Part shown: in pieces, positions 1 through 8,942 of the stretch
Numbering within the stretch: position 1 is the stretch's first letter
How the letters are laid out: every line of letters begins with the position of its first letter
Source of the DNA: Achromobacter insolitus
GTDB taxonomy: Bacteria > Pseudomonadota > Gammaproteobacteria > Burkholderiales > Burkholderiaceae_B
Direction: 5' to 3'
DNA: 64,000 nt
Assembly: GCF_002209555.1 (NCBI RefSeq)
Contig: NZ_NJIF01000015.1
Span: forward strand, 1 to 64,000
Made by a program: the position numbers and the translations under genes
Notes under the pieces: generated by a model
Database searches by the model: none
The model's input: the letters and a program-made list of their open reading frames with translations, nothing else
Told to the model about the DNA's origin: nothing

Positions 1-551
1 GGGCCGCGCAGCGGCGCGCCCAGCGCCGATGGATCCCCGCCGATGCGGGCAATGCCGGCCGCGAGCGTTTCGCCCTCGGGGTTGCGGGCCTGCAGCATGT
101 CCGCGGTCAATTGGCCGCAAAGCGCGCGGCTGCCCACGCAAGAGATACCGTAGTCGCTGGGTTCCTCGGACAGGAAGTCGATGACCTCGAAGGGGTGTTC
201 CAGCTGGACGCCGTGTTCGCGCAGCGTGTGGGCCACCTCGATGCCGGCGAGCACGCCGATGATGCCGTCGAACCGGCCGCCGGCCATGACAGTGTCGCAG
301 TGCGAGCCGGTCGCGATGGGCTTGCGCGCCGGATCGCGTCCGGCCAGCGTGCCGACCAGGTTGCCGCCGGCGTCCAGGCGGGTAGTGAGGCCAGCGGCTT
401 CGAATTCACCGCGCAGCCAGGCGCGCGCTTCGTCAAACAGCGGCGAGAACGCGCGGCGCGTCCAGGGCACATCGGGCAGGGTGAATCGGGACAGGGTTTC
501 GACGCGGGCCCAGAGGCGCTCGGCATTCAGGGGAGGAAACGGGACTGGCAT
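1..551 (-). CDS. M20-family Zn-dependent amidohydrolase (allantoate / N-carbamoyl-amino-acid hydrolase type), partial
   Basis: The left edge cuts the 3' end, leaving 183 N-terminal codons. The translation shows the family's metal-site region GSHCDTVMAGGRFDGIIGVL (about residues 83-102) and FLSEEPSDYGISCVGSRAL, as in N-carbamoyl-L-amino-acid hydrolases, beta-ureidopropionases and allantoate amidohydrolases. These enzymes hydrolyse a ureido group to amine, CO2 and ammonia. The start is fixed by a strong GAGGGGG ribosome binding site that overlaps the stop of the upstream amidohydrolase-like gene; the gap is 12 nt, so the two are probably co-transcribed and may act in series on a cyclic ureide. 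Exact substrate cannot be told. Confidence 0.85.
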   Translation of the reverse strand, partial: MPVPFPPLNAERLWARVETLSRFTLPDVPWTRRAFSPLFDEARAWLRGEFEAAGLTTRLDAGGNLVGTLAGRDPARKPIATGSHCDTVMAGGRFDGIIGVLAGIEVAHTLREHGVQLEHPFEVIDFLSEEPSDYGISCVGSRALCGQLTADMLQARNPEGETLAAGIARIGGDPSALGAPLRG

Positions 552-563
552 CGCGCGTCCCCC

Positions 564-1934
564 TCAAGCGCTGCGCGGACGCAGGAAGCGCCCATCGCCG
601 CTGCGATTGACAATGCGCTGTCCGTCATACACCTGCTGGCCACGGCACCAGGTGCCCGCCACGCGCACGGTGAACTCGCGTCCTTCGAATGAACTCCATT
701 GCACCGCCGACAGACTGTGCGACGGATCGAACCTATAACGTTCGGGCGTAAGGAGGACGATGTCGGCATCCTTGCCCACCTCCAGCGTGCCCTTGCGGTC
801 ATCGAGCAGGAAGTGCTGCGCCGGGTTGCGGCTCAGCTGGCGCACCACCATGGACGGCGCAATGCCATGCTCTTCGCAGCCCGTCCAAAAAGCCGGCAGC
901 AATGTTTCCAGGCCGGGACCGCCAGACGAGTTCTTGAACACATTGGGATTCTGCTTGCGCTCCAGGCCCCAGCTGACGTGATCGGAGGACACGAAGGTGC
1001 ATTCGTCATTGGCGATGTGTGTCCAGAGCAGATCGACCTCGGCCTTGGGCCGGATCGGCGGATAGTGCTTGGTCTTCGCGCCGAAACGCCGCGTGTGCTC
1101 CTCATGGTTCAACATCAGGTATTGGACGCAGGTTTCGATGCTGGCGCGATGGCCGCTGCGGCGGTACATATTGCAGATTTCAAAACCGCGAGAAGTCGAA
1201 ACATGCACCGCGTGCGCGCGGGCGCCGGTCTCGGCGCCGATCTCGTATATCAGCGCCGTGGCGAGGTTTTCGATCAATGGCGTATGCGCCCGCATGAAGG
1301 CGTCCCAGCCCGTGTCTTCCGCCTCGATCAGCCGCGCAATGTTCTTGCGCGTCAGTTCCTGCATCTGGTTGTGCACGCCACAAGCCAGTCCCGAGGGAGC
1401 GATCAGACGAAAGGCTTCGTACAGGTCGTCTTCATCGATCCGTGGAAAGCGGCCCGGTGTGGCCTCGAAGGTGGAGAACTTGAAAGCGCAGACGCCGCCC
1501 TCTATCAGGCCCGCGGCAGCCGCCAGCCCATGCTGGGCATTCAAGGTGCCGAACAGCGCCACGTCGACGTGGCAGTCGCGCTCGACCTCGGCGATCTTCG
1601 CGTCCAGCTGGGGACGCGAGGCCACTGGTTCGGGGTCGTCATACGGCATGTCCACCATGACCGTCACGCCGCCCGCGGCGGCGGCGCGCGAAGCCCAGCC
1701 CAACCCCTCCTGGTTCAGTTGGCTGCCCGAATGCACCTGACCGTCGACCACGCCGGGCATGATCCACTGGCCGCGCGCATCAATGCTGGCGCGGCCGGCG
1801 GGAGGCGTGCCCACTCCGCGCGCCGCGATTTTTCCGTCGCGCACCGCCAGCCAGCCGTCCATCGCCACCGCATCCGGATCGACGATATTGCCGCGCATCA
1901 CCAAATCGAAATCGCTCATGACCACTCTATCCAT
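564..1934 (-). CDS. Cyclic amidohydrolase-like protein (allantoinase/dihydroorotase/hydantoinase superfamily) with altered metal motif
   Basis: 456 residues, the usual length for allantoinase and hydantoinase. Recognisable segments are PGVVDGQVHSGSQ (the first metal motif), AFKFSTFE (the lysine normally carbamylated to bridge two metals), CGVHNQMQE, HAVHVSTSRG, SSDHVSW and the C-terminal GTLEVGKDADIVLL typical of the superfamily. The first motif reads Q-V-H rather than H-x-H, so one canonical metal ligand is missing. An alternative start, MSDFD at 1919, is preceded by a better GAG spacing. The gene is co-directional with the M20 hydrolase and divergent from a LysR gene. The likely role is ring opening of a cyclic amide or ureide; activity is uncertain because of the changed motif. 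Confidence 0.75.
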   Translation of the reverse strand: MDRVVMSDFDLVMRGNIVDPDAVAMDGWLAVRDGKIAARGVGTPPAGRASIDARGQWIMPGVVDGQVHSGSQLNQEGLGWASRAAAAGGVTVMVDMPYDDPEPVASRPQLDAKIAEVERDCHVDVALFGTLNAQHGLAAAAGLIEGGVCAFKFSTFEATPGRFPRIDEDDLYEAFRLIAPSGLACGVHNQMQELTRKNIARLIEAEDTGWDAFMRAHTPLIENLATALIYEIGAETGARAHAVHVSTSRGFEICNMYRRSGHRASIETCVQYLMLNHEEHTRRFGAKTKHYPPIRPKAEVDLLWTHIANDECTFVSSDHVSWGLERKQNPNVFKNSSGGPGLETLLPAFWTGCEEHGIAPSMVVRQLSRNPAQHFLLDDRKGTLEVGKDADIVLLTPERYRFDPSHSLSAVQWSSFEGREFTVRVAGTWCRGQQVYDGQRIVNRSGDGRFLRPRSA

Positions 1935-1979
1935 TATTCGAACGCAAGCAGTGTAGTGAGCGAGTGACTAAAACGTCTT

Positions 1980-2019
1980 ATGCTTAAATGTATGTAGCAA
2001 TTAACATGAAGTTAAGCAT
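1980..2019. promoter_or_regulatory. Inverted repeat in the amidohydrolase/LysR divergent promoter
   Basis: Perfect 8-bp arms ATGCTTAA (1980-1987) and TTAAGCAT (2012-2019) are separated by 24 bp, in an AT-rich island that ends at the LysR start codon. The location between divergent genes suits a LysR operator that also represses its own gene. Binding is inferred. Confidence 0.4.
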
Positions 2020-2910
2020 ATGAAATTGAATCTGCGGCAGATCGAAGTGTTCCGCGCCATCATGCTCAGCGGCTCCATCAGCGGTGCATCCAAGCTCCTG
2101 TTCGTGTCCCAGCCCGCGGTAAGCCGCTTGATCGCCTATACCGAGCAACGTCTGGGCCTGATGCTGTTCCAGCGCATCAAGGGCCGGCTCTACCCCACGC
2201 CCGAGGCTCATCGGCTGTTCGTGGAGGTCACGGCGCTATATCAGAACGTGCAGCGCGTGAACGAGGTGGCCGACAATCTCGTCGAAAACCGCGAAGGGCA
2301 ATTACGGCTATCTTGCAGCCCCAGCCTGGGCCAATCCCTGCTGCCGCGGGCTATTGCCCAGTTCCGCAGGCGTTACCCCCAGATGCGTATCGTGCTGCAA
2401 ACCCAGATTCCCGCGACGCTGCAACAGGCGCTGCTGACTCAGCAAGTGGAATTGGGCGTGGCCTACATGCCGGTGGAACACCCTAGCCTGGCCTCACAGC
2501 CCCTCTACGAAAACAAAATTGTCGCGGTCCTTCCCAAGGGACACCCGCTGGCCGCCCAAGGCCAGGTGGAAATACGCGATCTGGTCATGGAGCCGCTCAT
2601 CGGCTACAGCGCGGACATCCCGTTCGGCATGCTGATCAACCGCTTGTTCGGCGACGAGGACTCGCGGCCGGAGCCGCTCATCGAAGTGCAGCAGGCCCAT
2701 GTCGCCTGCGCTCTGGTGCAGGCGGGCGCAGGCGTTGCTCTTGTGGACGAAATCACCGTGGCGGGTCCGACCTGGTCGAAGGTGGTGGCGGTGCCCATAC
2801 GCGGCACGGTAAGCGCGCCGGTGAACGTCTTTCATCTGCAATTACAGCCCTTGTCGCGCCCCGCGCTGGCCTTCATCAACGTGTTGCACAACCTCGAACA
2901 ACAGAACTAG
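2020..2910 (+). CDS. LysR-type transcriptional regulator
   Basis: 296 residues. The N-terminal winged helix-turn-helix is clear (residues 1-60: LRQIEVFRAIMLSGSISGAS, then SQPAVSRLIAYTEQRLGLML). The rest, from about residue 90, is a LysR substrate-binding domain. It is transcribed away from the amidohydrolase/M20 hydrolase unit and probably controls it. The inducer is unknown. Confidence 0.93.
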   Translation: MKLNLRQIEVFRAIMLSGSISGASKLLFVSQPAVSRLIAYTEQRLGLMLFQRIKGRLYPTPEAHRLFVEVTALYQNVQRVNEVADNLVENREGQLRLSCSPSLGQSLLPRAIAQFRRRYPQMRIVLQTQIPATLQQALLTQQVELGVAYMPVEHPSLASQPLYENKIVAVLPKGHPLAAQGQVEIRDLVMEPLIGYSADIPFGMLINRLFGDEDSRPEPLIEVQQAHVACALVQAGAGVALVDEITVAGPTWSKVVAVPIRGTVSAPVNVFHLQLQPLSRPALAFINVLHNLEQQN

Positions 2911-3141
2911 GCGCGGGCTGGCCCATGTAAACACCTCGGGGTTATCCCTTAGTCCGCCCTGAACCGTCCCCCATCGCCCGCTATGACGCAGCTCAGGGAT
3001 TAATGTGATGTTATGGAGCAGGAACAAAAGGTAATACGACATTATCGAAATTGGTTCCTATGATGCGCTCGTCTGTTCCGGGGCCCCCAAAAATCCGCAC
3101 GCCAAACGCGCCCCGAACCTCACGATCAGAACTGGGAAACA

Positions 3142-4479
3142 ATGAAGGACATCTCCATGAACCTGGGAGCCGAAGCCGTGCCAGGCCGGCACGCCCCCCA
3201 CCCCGCCCGGGACCGCAGCGGCCGCAAGGCGGTCATCGCCGCATCAGCCGGCAATGCCCTCGAGTGGTATGACTTCACCGTCTATGCCCTGTTCGCTGTC
3301 TACATCGGGCAGAATTTTTTTCAGGACGCCAATCCAACCGTACAGTTGATGACCTCGTTCCTGGCGTTCGGCCTGGGCTTCGTGGTCCGTCCGCTGGGCG
3401 CGCTCGTGCTGGGATCCTACGGCGACCGGGCCGGCCGCAAGGCGACGCTGACGCTGACCATCATGCTGATGGCCCTGGGCACGCTGTTGATTGCAGCCGC
3501 GCCTCCGTATGCCGCCATCGGTGTGGGCGCCCCGCTGCTGATCGTCTGTGGCCGCGTGCTGCAAGGTTTCTCTGCCGGCGGCGAAGTCGGCGGCGCAACG
3601 GCATTCCTGGTGGAGCACGCTCCCGAAGGCAAGCGTGGCCAGTATGCCTCCTGGCTGCAGGCCAGCATGGGGATCTCCAATTTGCTGGGCGCGCTCGTAG
3701 CGACGCTGGTCACCACGCTGCTTACCGAAGACCAAGTGGGCGAATGGGGCTGGCGCATTCCTTTCATTATCGGCCTGGCCATCGCGCCGGTTGGCTTGTG
3801 GATGCGCGCCGCGCTGGACGAAACGCCGCACTTCCGCGAAGAACAGGAGCGCCAAGCCCGCCAGAACGCCCGCATCAAAGCGCCCCTACTGGCTGTCATC
3901 CGCGACTATCCCAAGGAACTGCTGACGGGTCTATGCATGTCGGTACTCTGGGCAGTCGGACCTTACGCGCTCATCATCTTCATGCCGATCTACGTGCAGA
4001 AATCGATGGGTTTCACGAGTTCGCAAGCCTTCCTGGCCGCGCTGGTGGGCAATCTGTTCCTCACTGCGGGTTGCGTATTCTCCGGCACGCTGTCGGACCG
4101 TTTCGGACGCCGCAACATGCTGCGCGCCGCCGCGGCCGTGCTGCTGGTCGCCGTATACCCGCTGATGATGTGGCTGCAGGCGTCGCACACGCAGATGACG
4201 CTGATCGTCGTGCAATCCTTGTTCTGCCTGATGGTGGCGATGTACGTAGGCGTGGCGCCCGCGGCGCTGTCAGAGGTGTTCCCCACCGCGGTGCGCTCGT
4301 CGGGCATGTCCCTGACGTACAACACCGCGGTGACCGTGCTCGGCGGCTTCGCCCCGGCAATCCTGACCTGGATCACGTACACCACGGGCGTGGCTTTCGC
4401 GCCGGCGCTGTACGTCATGGCCGCCAGTCTCGTCGCCCTGATCGCCTTGAGCGTGCTGCCGCAAGGCAAGCACATCTGA
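3142..4479 (+). CDS. MFS transporter, metabolite:H+ symporter (MHS) family
   Basis: 445 residues with about 12 hydrophobic segments. The signature GNALEWYDFTVYALFAVYIG near residue 35 and the loop GSYGDRAGRKATL match MHS-family symporters (citrate, alpha-ketoglutarate, shikimate or proline/betaine carriers of the inner membrane). QGFSAGGEVGGA and a second DRFGRRNML loop are also present. The start at 3142 has a weak ribosome site; MNLGAEAV at 3157, preceded by AAGGA, is an equally good candidate. It is a monocistronic gene downstream of the LysR gene. The substrate cannot be read from sequence, but import of the compound degraded by the adjoining hydrolases is possible. Confidence 0.88.
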   Translation: MKDISMNLGAEAVPGRHAPHPARDRSGRKAVIAASAGNALEWYDFTVYALFAVYIGQNFFQDANPTVQLMTSFLAFGLGFVVRPLGALVLGSYGDRAGRKATLTLTIMLMALGTLLIAAAPPYAAIGVGAPLLIVCGRVLQGFSAGGEVGGATAFLVEHAPEGKRGQYASWLQASMGISNLLGALVATLVTTLLTEDQVGEWGWRIPFIIGLAIAPVGLWMRAALDETPHFREEQERQARQNARIKAPLLAVIRDYPKELLTGLCMSVLWAVGPYALIIFMPIYVQKSMGFTSSQAFLAALVGNLFLTAGCVFSGTLSDRFGRRNMLRAAAAVLLVAVYPLMMWLQASHTQMTLIVVQSLFCLMVAMYVGVAPAALSEVFPTAVRSSGMSLTYNTAVTVLGGFAPAILTWITYTTGVAFAPALYVMAASLVALIALSVLPQGKHI

Positions 4480-4547
4480 AACGGTATCGACGGCCGTCCT
4501 TCCCCGCGCGTACGCGACCGCGATGGCCGTCAATCCGTTCTGCCCGG

Positions 4548-5141
4548 TCAGGCGGCCACGGCCTCTTCCAGCATTTCCAGCCGGTCCTGGCCCCAGAACA
4601 CCTCGCCCCGGTATACGTAAGCGGGCGATCCGAACACCCCGGCCGCCACGGCGTCGTTGGTGTTGCGGCGGTAGACCGCCTCGATGGCTGGCTCCCCAGC
4701 CGCGGCCAGCAGCGCCGGGGCATCCAGCCCGAGGCGCTCCAGAATGGCCCGCAGGGTGGCTGCGTCGGAGATGTCCTGCTCGTCGCACCACTCGGCTTTC
4801 AGAATGGCTTTGTACAGCGCCGCCACCGGCAGTCCGGCGTGGTCCGCCGCAATGACGATACGCGAAGCCAGGCCGGCATCCGGGCACATGTATGCAGGCT
4901 GCGGATTGACACGAATGCCCAGCTTGCGGCACCAGCGCGCCAGTTCCGTCACCCGGTAGGCCTGGCGCTCGGGCGAGCGCAGCCCAAGCAGGATGCCCCC
5001 GGTGCGGGCGTAAACCTCGGGCAAGTCCACCGGCAGGTAGCGAATCCGCGCCTGCTGGCGGGCCGCCAGCGCCTCCAGCCTGTCCGCGCCCAGATAGGCC
5101 CAGTCGGAGTTCATCCAGAAGTAATAGTCGATGGTCTTCAT
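4548..5141 (-). CDS. DsbA-family 2-hydroxychromene-2-carboxylate isomerase-like protein
   Basis: 197 residues from MKTIDYYFWMNSDWAYLG. This is the thioredoxin-fold/kappa-GST family that contains 2-hydroxychromene-2-carboxylate isomerase (NahD). The serine at residue 11 sits where the glutathione-activating Ser lies. The conserved cis-proline region VFGSPAYVYRGEVFWGQDRL is near the C terminus. The start codon overlaps the stop of the upstream MFS gene by 4 nt (ATGA), implying translational coupling. Typical members isomerise ring-cleavage products with glutathione. No aromatic pathway genes adjoin it, so the substrate is open. Confidence 0.82.
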   Translation of the reverse strand: MKTIDYYFWMNSDWAYLGADRLEALAARQQARIRYLPVDLPEVYARTGGILLGLRSPERQAYRVTELARWCRKLGIRVNPQPAYMCPDAGLASRIVIAADHAGLPVAALYKAILKAEWCDEQDISDAATLRAILERLGLDAPALLAAAGEPAIEAVYRRNTNDAVAAGVFGSPAYVYRGEVFWGQDRLEMLEEAVAA

Positions 5142-6478
5142 GGCGTCCTCAGGTTTGCGCGGGCGGGCACTCGCAAGGCAGCCGCCGCGGCGGCGTCGCT
5201 GCGCATCAGCCAGGCGCTGAACAAGGCGATCACTCCCAGGATGCTCAAGTACCACACCACGTATCGGGGGTCGCCCCCACCCTTGGCCAGCAGCCAGGTC
5301 GCCACGATCGGCGCCAGCCCGCCGCCGATGGCGCCAGAAACCTGCACCGCGAGCGAAATACCCGTATAGCGCACCTCGGGGGGAAACTGGCTCGAAAATA
5401 AGGTGCCTTCCGGCCCGTACAGGCAAGCGTAGACCAGGCCGACGGCAAGGCAGACCGCAAGAATGATCCACTCCGTGTCACGCGTGCCCAGCAGCTGGAA
5501 GAACACGGGCGCGCACGCCAGGATGCCCAGCGTGCCGGCCATGAACACCCATTTATGGCCGATCCTGTCGCCCAGCATGCCGAACAGAGGCATGGTGAAC
5601 AGCGCGACGGCCGCGCCCCAGATGGTGGCGTCCAGCATGACGGACCGCGCGATGCCCAGGGTGCCCGTGGCGTAGGCCAACGAAAAAGTCACCACCGTAT
5701 AGAACCAGGTCACCTCCGCCAGCCTGGCGCCCACCACCACCATCAAGGCGCGGCGATGATGCTTCAGCACCTCTGCCACCGGCACCTCGACCTTGGCGCC
5801 CTTTTCCTTCATCTGCTCGAAGTCGGGCGACTCGGCGACCTTGACCCGGATGAACCATCCCACCAGCAACAGGACCACGCTGGCCAGGAACGGCAGGCGC
5901 CAGCCCCACGCCAGCATGTCGGCCTCGGGCAAGGTTGCAACCGCGCCCATCGCCAGCGAGGACAGGATGAGTCCGGGCGCCACGCCGGCTTGCGGCAGGC
6001 TGCCGAAAAAGCCCTTCTTGCCATCCGGCGCGTGCTCCACTGCCATCAGCACGGCACCGCCCCATTCGCCGCCCACCGCTATGCCTTGCAGGAAGCGCAT
6101 CATCACCAGCAGCACCGCCGCCCAGTAGCCGATCTGCTCGTAGGACGGAATCAGCCCGATGAGAATGGTGGGCACGCCCATCAATAGCAAAGTGATGAGC
6201 AGCATGGATTTGCGCCCGATCTTGTCGCCGTAGTGGCCGAATATCACGCCGCCCAGCGGCCGCGCGAAAAAGCCCACTGAATAGGTGGCAAACGCCGCCA
6301 ACGTGCCCGTCAAGGGGTCGAAGGACGGGAAGAAGATCTTGTTGAAGATCAGCGCGGCAGCGGTGCCATAAAGAAAAAAGTCGTACCACTCGATCGTGGT
6401 GCCCATCATGCTGGCCAGTCCGGCCGTCACGTAATCGCGGCGCGAGCGCGCAGCCGCAGGCTTGGTCGTCATCATCAT
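5138..6478 (-). CDS. MFS transporter (MHS family, aromatic-acid/shikimate-like)
   Basis: 446 residues starting at a run of three ATG codons (MMMTTKPAAARSR). About 12 membrane segments, with the family marks GTTIEWYDFFLYGTAAAL, GHYGDKIGRKSML, RFLQGIAVGGEWGGAVL and LGDRIGHKW. It differs clearly from the MHS carrier at 3.1-4.5 kb, so it is a paralogue rather than a recent duplicate. Its 3' end overlaps the isomerase start, and a class II aldolase-like gene lies 41 nt upstream, giving a three-gene leftward unit: aldolase-like, carrier, isomerase-like. It probably imports that unit's substrate. Confidence 0.88.
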   Translation of the reverse strand: MMMTTKPAAARSRRDYVTAGLASMMGTTIEWYDFFLYGTAAALIFNKIFFPSFDPLTGTLAAFATYSVGFFARPLGGVIFGHYGDKIGRKSMLLITLLLMGVPTILIGLIPSYEQIGYWAAVLLVMMRFLQGIAVGGEWGGAVLMAVEHAPDGKKGFFGSLPQAGVAPGLILSSLAMGAVATLPEADMLAWGWRLPFLASVVLLLVGWFIRVKVAESPDFEQMKEKGAKVEVPVAEVLKHHRRALMVVVGARLAEVTWFYTVVTFSLAYATGTLGIARSVMLDATIWGAAVALFTMPLFGMLGDRIGHKWVFMAGTLGILACAPVFFQLLGTRDTEWIILAVCLAVGLVYACLYGPEGTLFSSQFPPEVRYTGISLAVQVSGAIGGGLAPIVATWLLAKGGGDPRYVVWYLSILGVIALFSAWLMRSDAAAAAALRVPARANLRTP

Positions 6479-6519
6479 GACTCCCCAAAAAGAGTTCTGG
6501 AAGAATGGGCTGCGCGGCG

Positions 6520-7305
6520 TCAGGCGGCGGGCAGCGGCAAGGGCGCAATGCCGTGCGTCTGCCGGGCCCAGTAGTTGAACGTCGCGTTGACGATCGAAGG
6601 CTTGAGCAGGTAGTCGTGCGCTTCGCGCGCGAGGGCATCGTCCACGGGCGTCAGCGGCCCGAACGCCTGCGCGCGGATCTGCATGCGCGCCGCGCGTTCC
6701 AGGTACACCGACAGGTAGGTCGCCTCTTCGCAGCTGCCGCCGGCGGTCAGATAGCCGTGATGCGCGAGGATGATGGCGCGCTTGCCGCCCAACGCCTTGG
6801 AGATGATCACCCCTTCCTGGTCCGCGATCGGCACGCCGGGCCAATCGCCCAGGAACGCGCAGTCGTCGTGCAGCGGTGTCATGTCCATCTGCGAAATCAC
6901 CAGGGGCTGGCGCGCCGCGGCCAGCGCCGAGGCCCAGGGCGAATGCGTGTGGATGATGGATTGCACGTCGGGCCGGGCCTCGTACACCCACAGGTGAAAT
7001 CGGGTGGCCGGGTTGGCCATGCCCTCGCCCGTCAGCGTGTGAAGATCGCGGTCCACCTCGATGAAATCGGCTGGCGTGGCTTCATCAAAGCCCAACCCGA
7101 AACGCAGGGTCCAATACGCCCCGGGACGCTGCGAGCGCACGCTGATCTGGCCGGCGAGCCCGGCCTCCTGCTCGGTCATGGCCAGGATGCGACAGGCATA
7201 GGCCATGGTTTCCTGGATGCTGCGCGGAACGGCGTGCAGATGGCGCGCCATTTCCTGCGTGGCACGGGTGTCGAAATAGGATTTCTCTCGTAATGCGGTG
7301 CTCAT
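6520..7305 (-). CDS. Class II aldolase/adducin-family protein
   Basis: 261 residues from MSTALREKSYFD, chosen because AAGGGGAAG lies just before this ATG. The class II aldolase fold is shown by the metal-binding IIHTHSPWASALA (about residue 113) and a later HHGYLTAGG, the H-x-H plus H pattern that binds zinc in fuculose-phosphate aldolase relatives. It leads the leftward unit with an MFS carrier and an isomerase-like gene. The LysR gene at 7.4-8.3 kb lies directly upstream on the same strand and may control the unit. The family includes aldolases, decarboxylases and epimerases; the reaction here is unknown. Confidence 0.85.
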   Translation of the reverse strand: MSTALREKSYFDTRATQEMARHLHAVPRSIQETMAYACRILAMTEQEAGLAGQISVRSQRPGAYWTLRFGLGFDEATPADFIEVDRDLHTLTGEGMANPATRFHLWVYEARPDVQSIIHTHSPWASALAAARQPLVISQMDMTPLHDDCAFLGDWPGVPIADQEGVIISKALGGKRAIILAHHGYLTAGGSCEEATYLSVYLERAARMQIRAQAFGPLTPVDDALAREAHDYLLKPSIVNATFNYWARQTHGIAPLPLPAA

Positions 7306-7438
7306 GTCTTCCCCTTGTGTCATGCCCGCGCCTTCGGCGCCACCGGACGCCGCGCGAGGTATGCACAGTATGGAAAGCCTGGCTGCATACCGCCATGCAG
7401 CCAGGGTCATAGCTGCTATTCGGATAGCGGCCGGAGGG

Positions 7439-8314
7439 TCATTGCCGCGCGATGCGGTGCGCGACGGCCAGCAGCTCGCTTACCAACGGCAGGGGCTGGC
7501 GGTTGGCGAGCGTAATGGCGACCACGCGCCGCCGCAAAATGGGGCTATGGACCCCGACCTTGCGCAATCCATATTCGGTCAACAGCTTATCGGGAATGCG
7601 GGACGGCAGGATGCAGGCGCCCACGCCCGAGGACACCAGCTTGAGCATGGCGTCTATGGTTTCGGCCTCGGCCACGAATTCAGGTTCCAGCCCGGCGCTG
7701 TGGATCATCTTGCGCAGCGCGTAGTGCGGCGGGAACCCCACCAGCCGCAGATCCATGCCGGCCAGGTCGACCTCCTGCGGCATCACCACGTCGCCACGCA
7801 CAATGAGGCACATGTCGTCGTCAAACAGCGGGGCGGAGGCCAGATTGTCGGATGCGACTGCCGCGTCATAGACGAAACCCACGTCCGCCTTGCCGCTTTC
7901 CACCAAGGCCACAACCTCCGGCGAGCTGCGCCCCATGACGGACAGGTTCACGTGCTCATGGCTGCTGACGAAACTGGCCACTACCTCCGCCATGAAGTAG
8001 TAGCTGAGCGTGTGCACGGTGGCGAGGCGGACCGTTCCCTGCGTGACGCCCTCGCGTTGGCGCACGGCTTCAAGCACGCGGTCTATGCTGCGGTAAGCGG
8101 GCTGGATGCCGTCAAGCAGGCGCGCGCCTGCCTCGGTCAGTTCCACTCCGCGCCCGGTGCGCACGAACAGGGGCTTGCCCACGTGGGCTTCCAGCGCGGC
8201 TAGCTGCCGGCTGAGCCCCGACTGGGTCTGATCCAGGTCCTCCGCTGCCCGCGATAGCGATTTGAGTTCCGCGATGCGCAAGAAATAGCGCAACTGCCGG
8301 TCCGGTGTATCCAT
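7439..8314 (-). CDS. LysR-type transcriptional regulator
   Basis: 291 residues from MDTPDRQLRYFLRIAE; this start has GGGAGG immediately upstream, so a longer reading from 8374 is unlikely. The helix-turn-helix (SLSRAAEDLDQTQSGLSRQL) is at residues 18-37 and the effector-binding domain runs from about 90 to the end. It is followed on the same strand by the aldolase-like, MFS and isomerase-like genes after a 133-bp gap and probably regulates them. Confidence 0.92.
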   Translation of the reverse strand: MDTPDRQLRYFLRIAELKSLSRAAEDLDQTQSGLSRQLAALEAHVGKPLFVRTGRGVELTEAGARLLDGIQPAYRSIDRVLEAVRQREGVTQGTVRLATVHTLSYYFMAEVVASFVSSHEHVNLSVMGRSSPEVVALVESGKADVGFVYDAAVASDNLASAPLFDDDMCLIVRGDVVMPQEVDLAGMDLRLVGFPPHYALRKMIHSAGLEPEFVAEAETIDAMLKLVSSGVGACILPSRIPDKLLTEYGLRKVGVHSPILRRRVVAITLANRQPLPLVSELLAVAHRIARQ

Positions 8315-8472
8315 GCTGCCCTCCCGCTCCCTGTGCGATGCGCGCAGATATGAGCGCGGCACGACAGTGTGCACCAGGGAGCCGGCCCGGCACTACGCGG
8401 ATTTGCGCTAAGGCCAGCTTGGCGTACCCTGGCGGACCAGGGCCCATGGGCCGTCATACTAAGGAACCGCGC

Positions 8473-8913
8473 ATGTCCACGCCCTCACCCCAACGCCCCA
8501 TCGCCGCCACGATCGCCGCAGTGGTCCGCGACGGCCGCGTGCTGCTGGTGCGCCGCGCCAACCCGCCAGACCAGGGCCGCTGGGCCTTTCCTGGCGGCAA
8601 GATCGACGCGGGCGAAAGCCTCCATGCCGCTGCAGCGCGCGAACTGCTGGAAGAAACCGGCGTGCGCGCGGAACCTTTGCGCGTATTCGACGCCGTGGAT
8701 GTCTACGACCGCGACGACACGGGCGCGCTGCGCCGCCATTTCATCCTGATCGCCGTGCTGTGCCGCTGGCAATCCGGCGAACCGGTAGCGGGCGACGACG
8801 CCGCCGAGGCCCGCTGGGTGCCGTTGGAAGCGCTGGACGATCACTCGCTGGCGACCAGCTTCGGCGTGGCGGAACTGGCGCGCAGGGCGGCAGCCCTGTC
8901 GGCGACACCGTAG
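8473..8913 (+). CDS. NUDIX hydrolase
   Basis: 146 residues from MSTPSPQRPIAATIAAVV, with AAGGA 8 bases ahead of the ATG. A complete NUDIX box is present at about residues 40-62 (G-K-I-D-A-G-E-S...R-E-L-L-E-E-T-G-V), with the REx2EExG glutamates that bind magnesium. The context GRWAFPGGK resembles ADP-ribose and nucleotide-sugar pyrophosphatases of the cytoplasm. It stands alone between two leftward LysR genes. The substrate cannot be assigned. Confidence 0.93.
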   Translation: MSTPSPQRPIAATIAAVVRDGRVLLVRRANPPDQGRWAFPGGKIDAGESLHAAAARELLEETGVRAEPLRVFDAVDVYDRDDTGALRRHFILIAVLCRWQSGEPVAGDDAAEARWVPLEALDDHSLATSFGVAELARRAAALSATP

Positions 8914-8942
8914 ATCCGCAACGGGCCGCCACGCCGGCGCCC

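Noticed and set aside
3142..6478. Duplication of MHS transporters
   Set aside because: Both carriers share family motifs, but their sequences differ throughout, so this is not a recent repeat.
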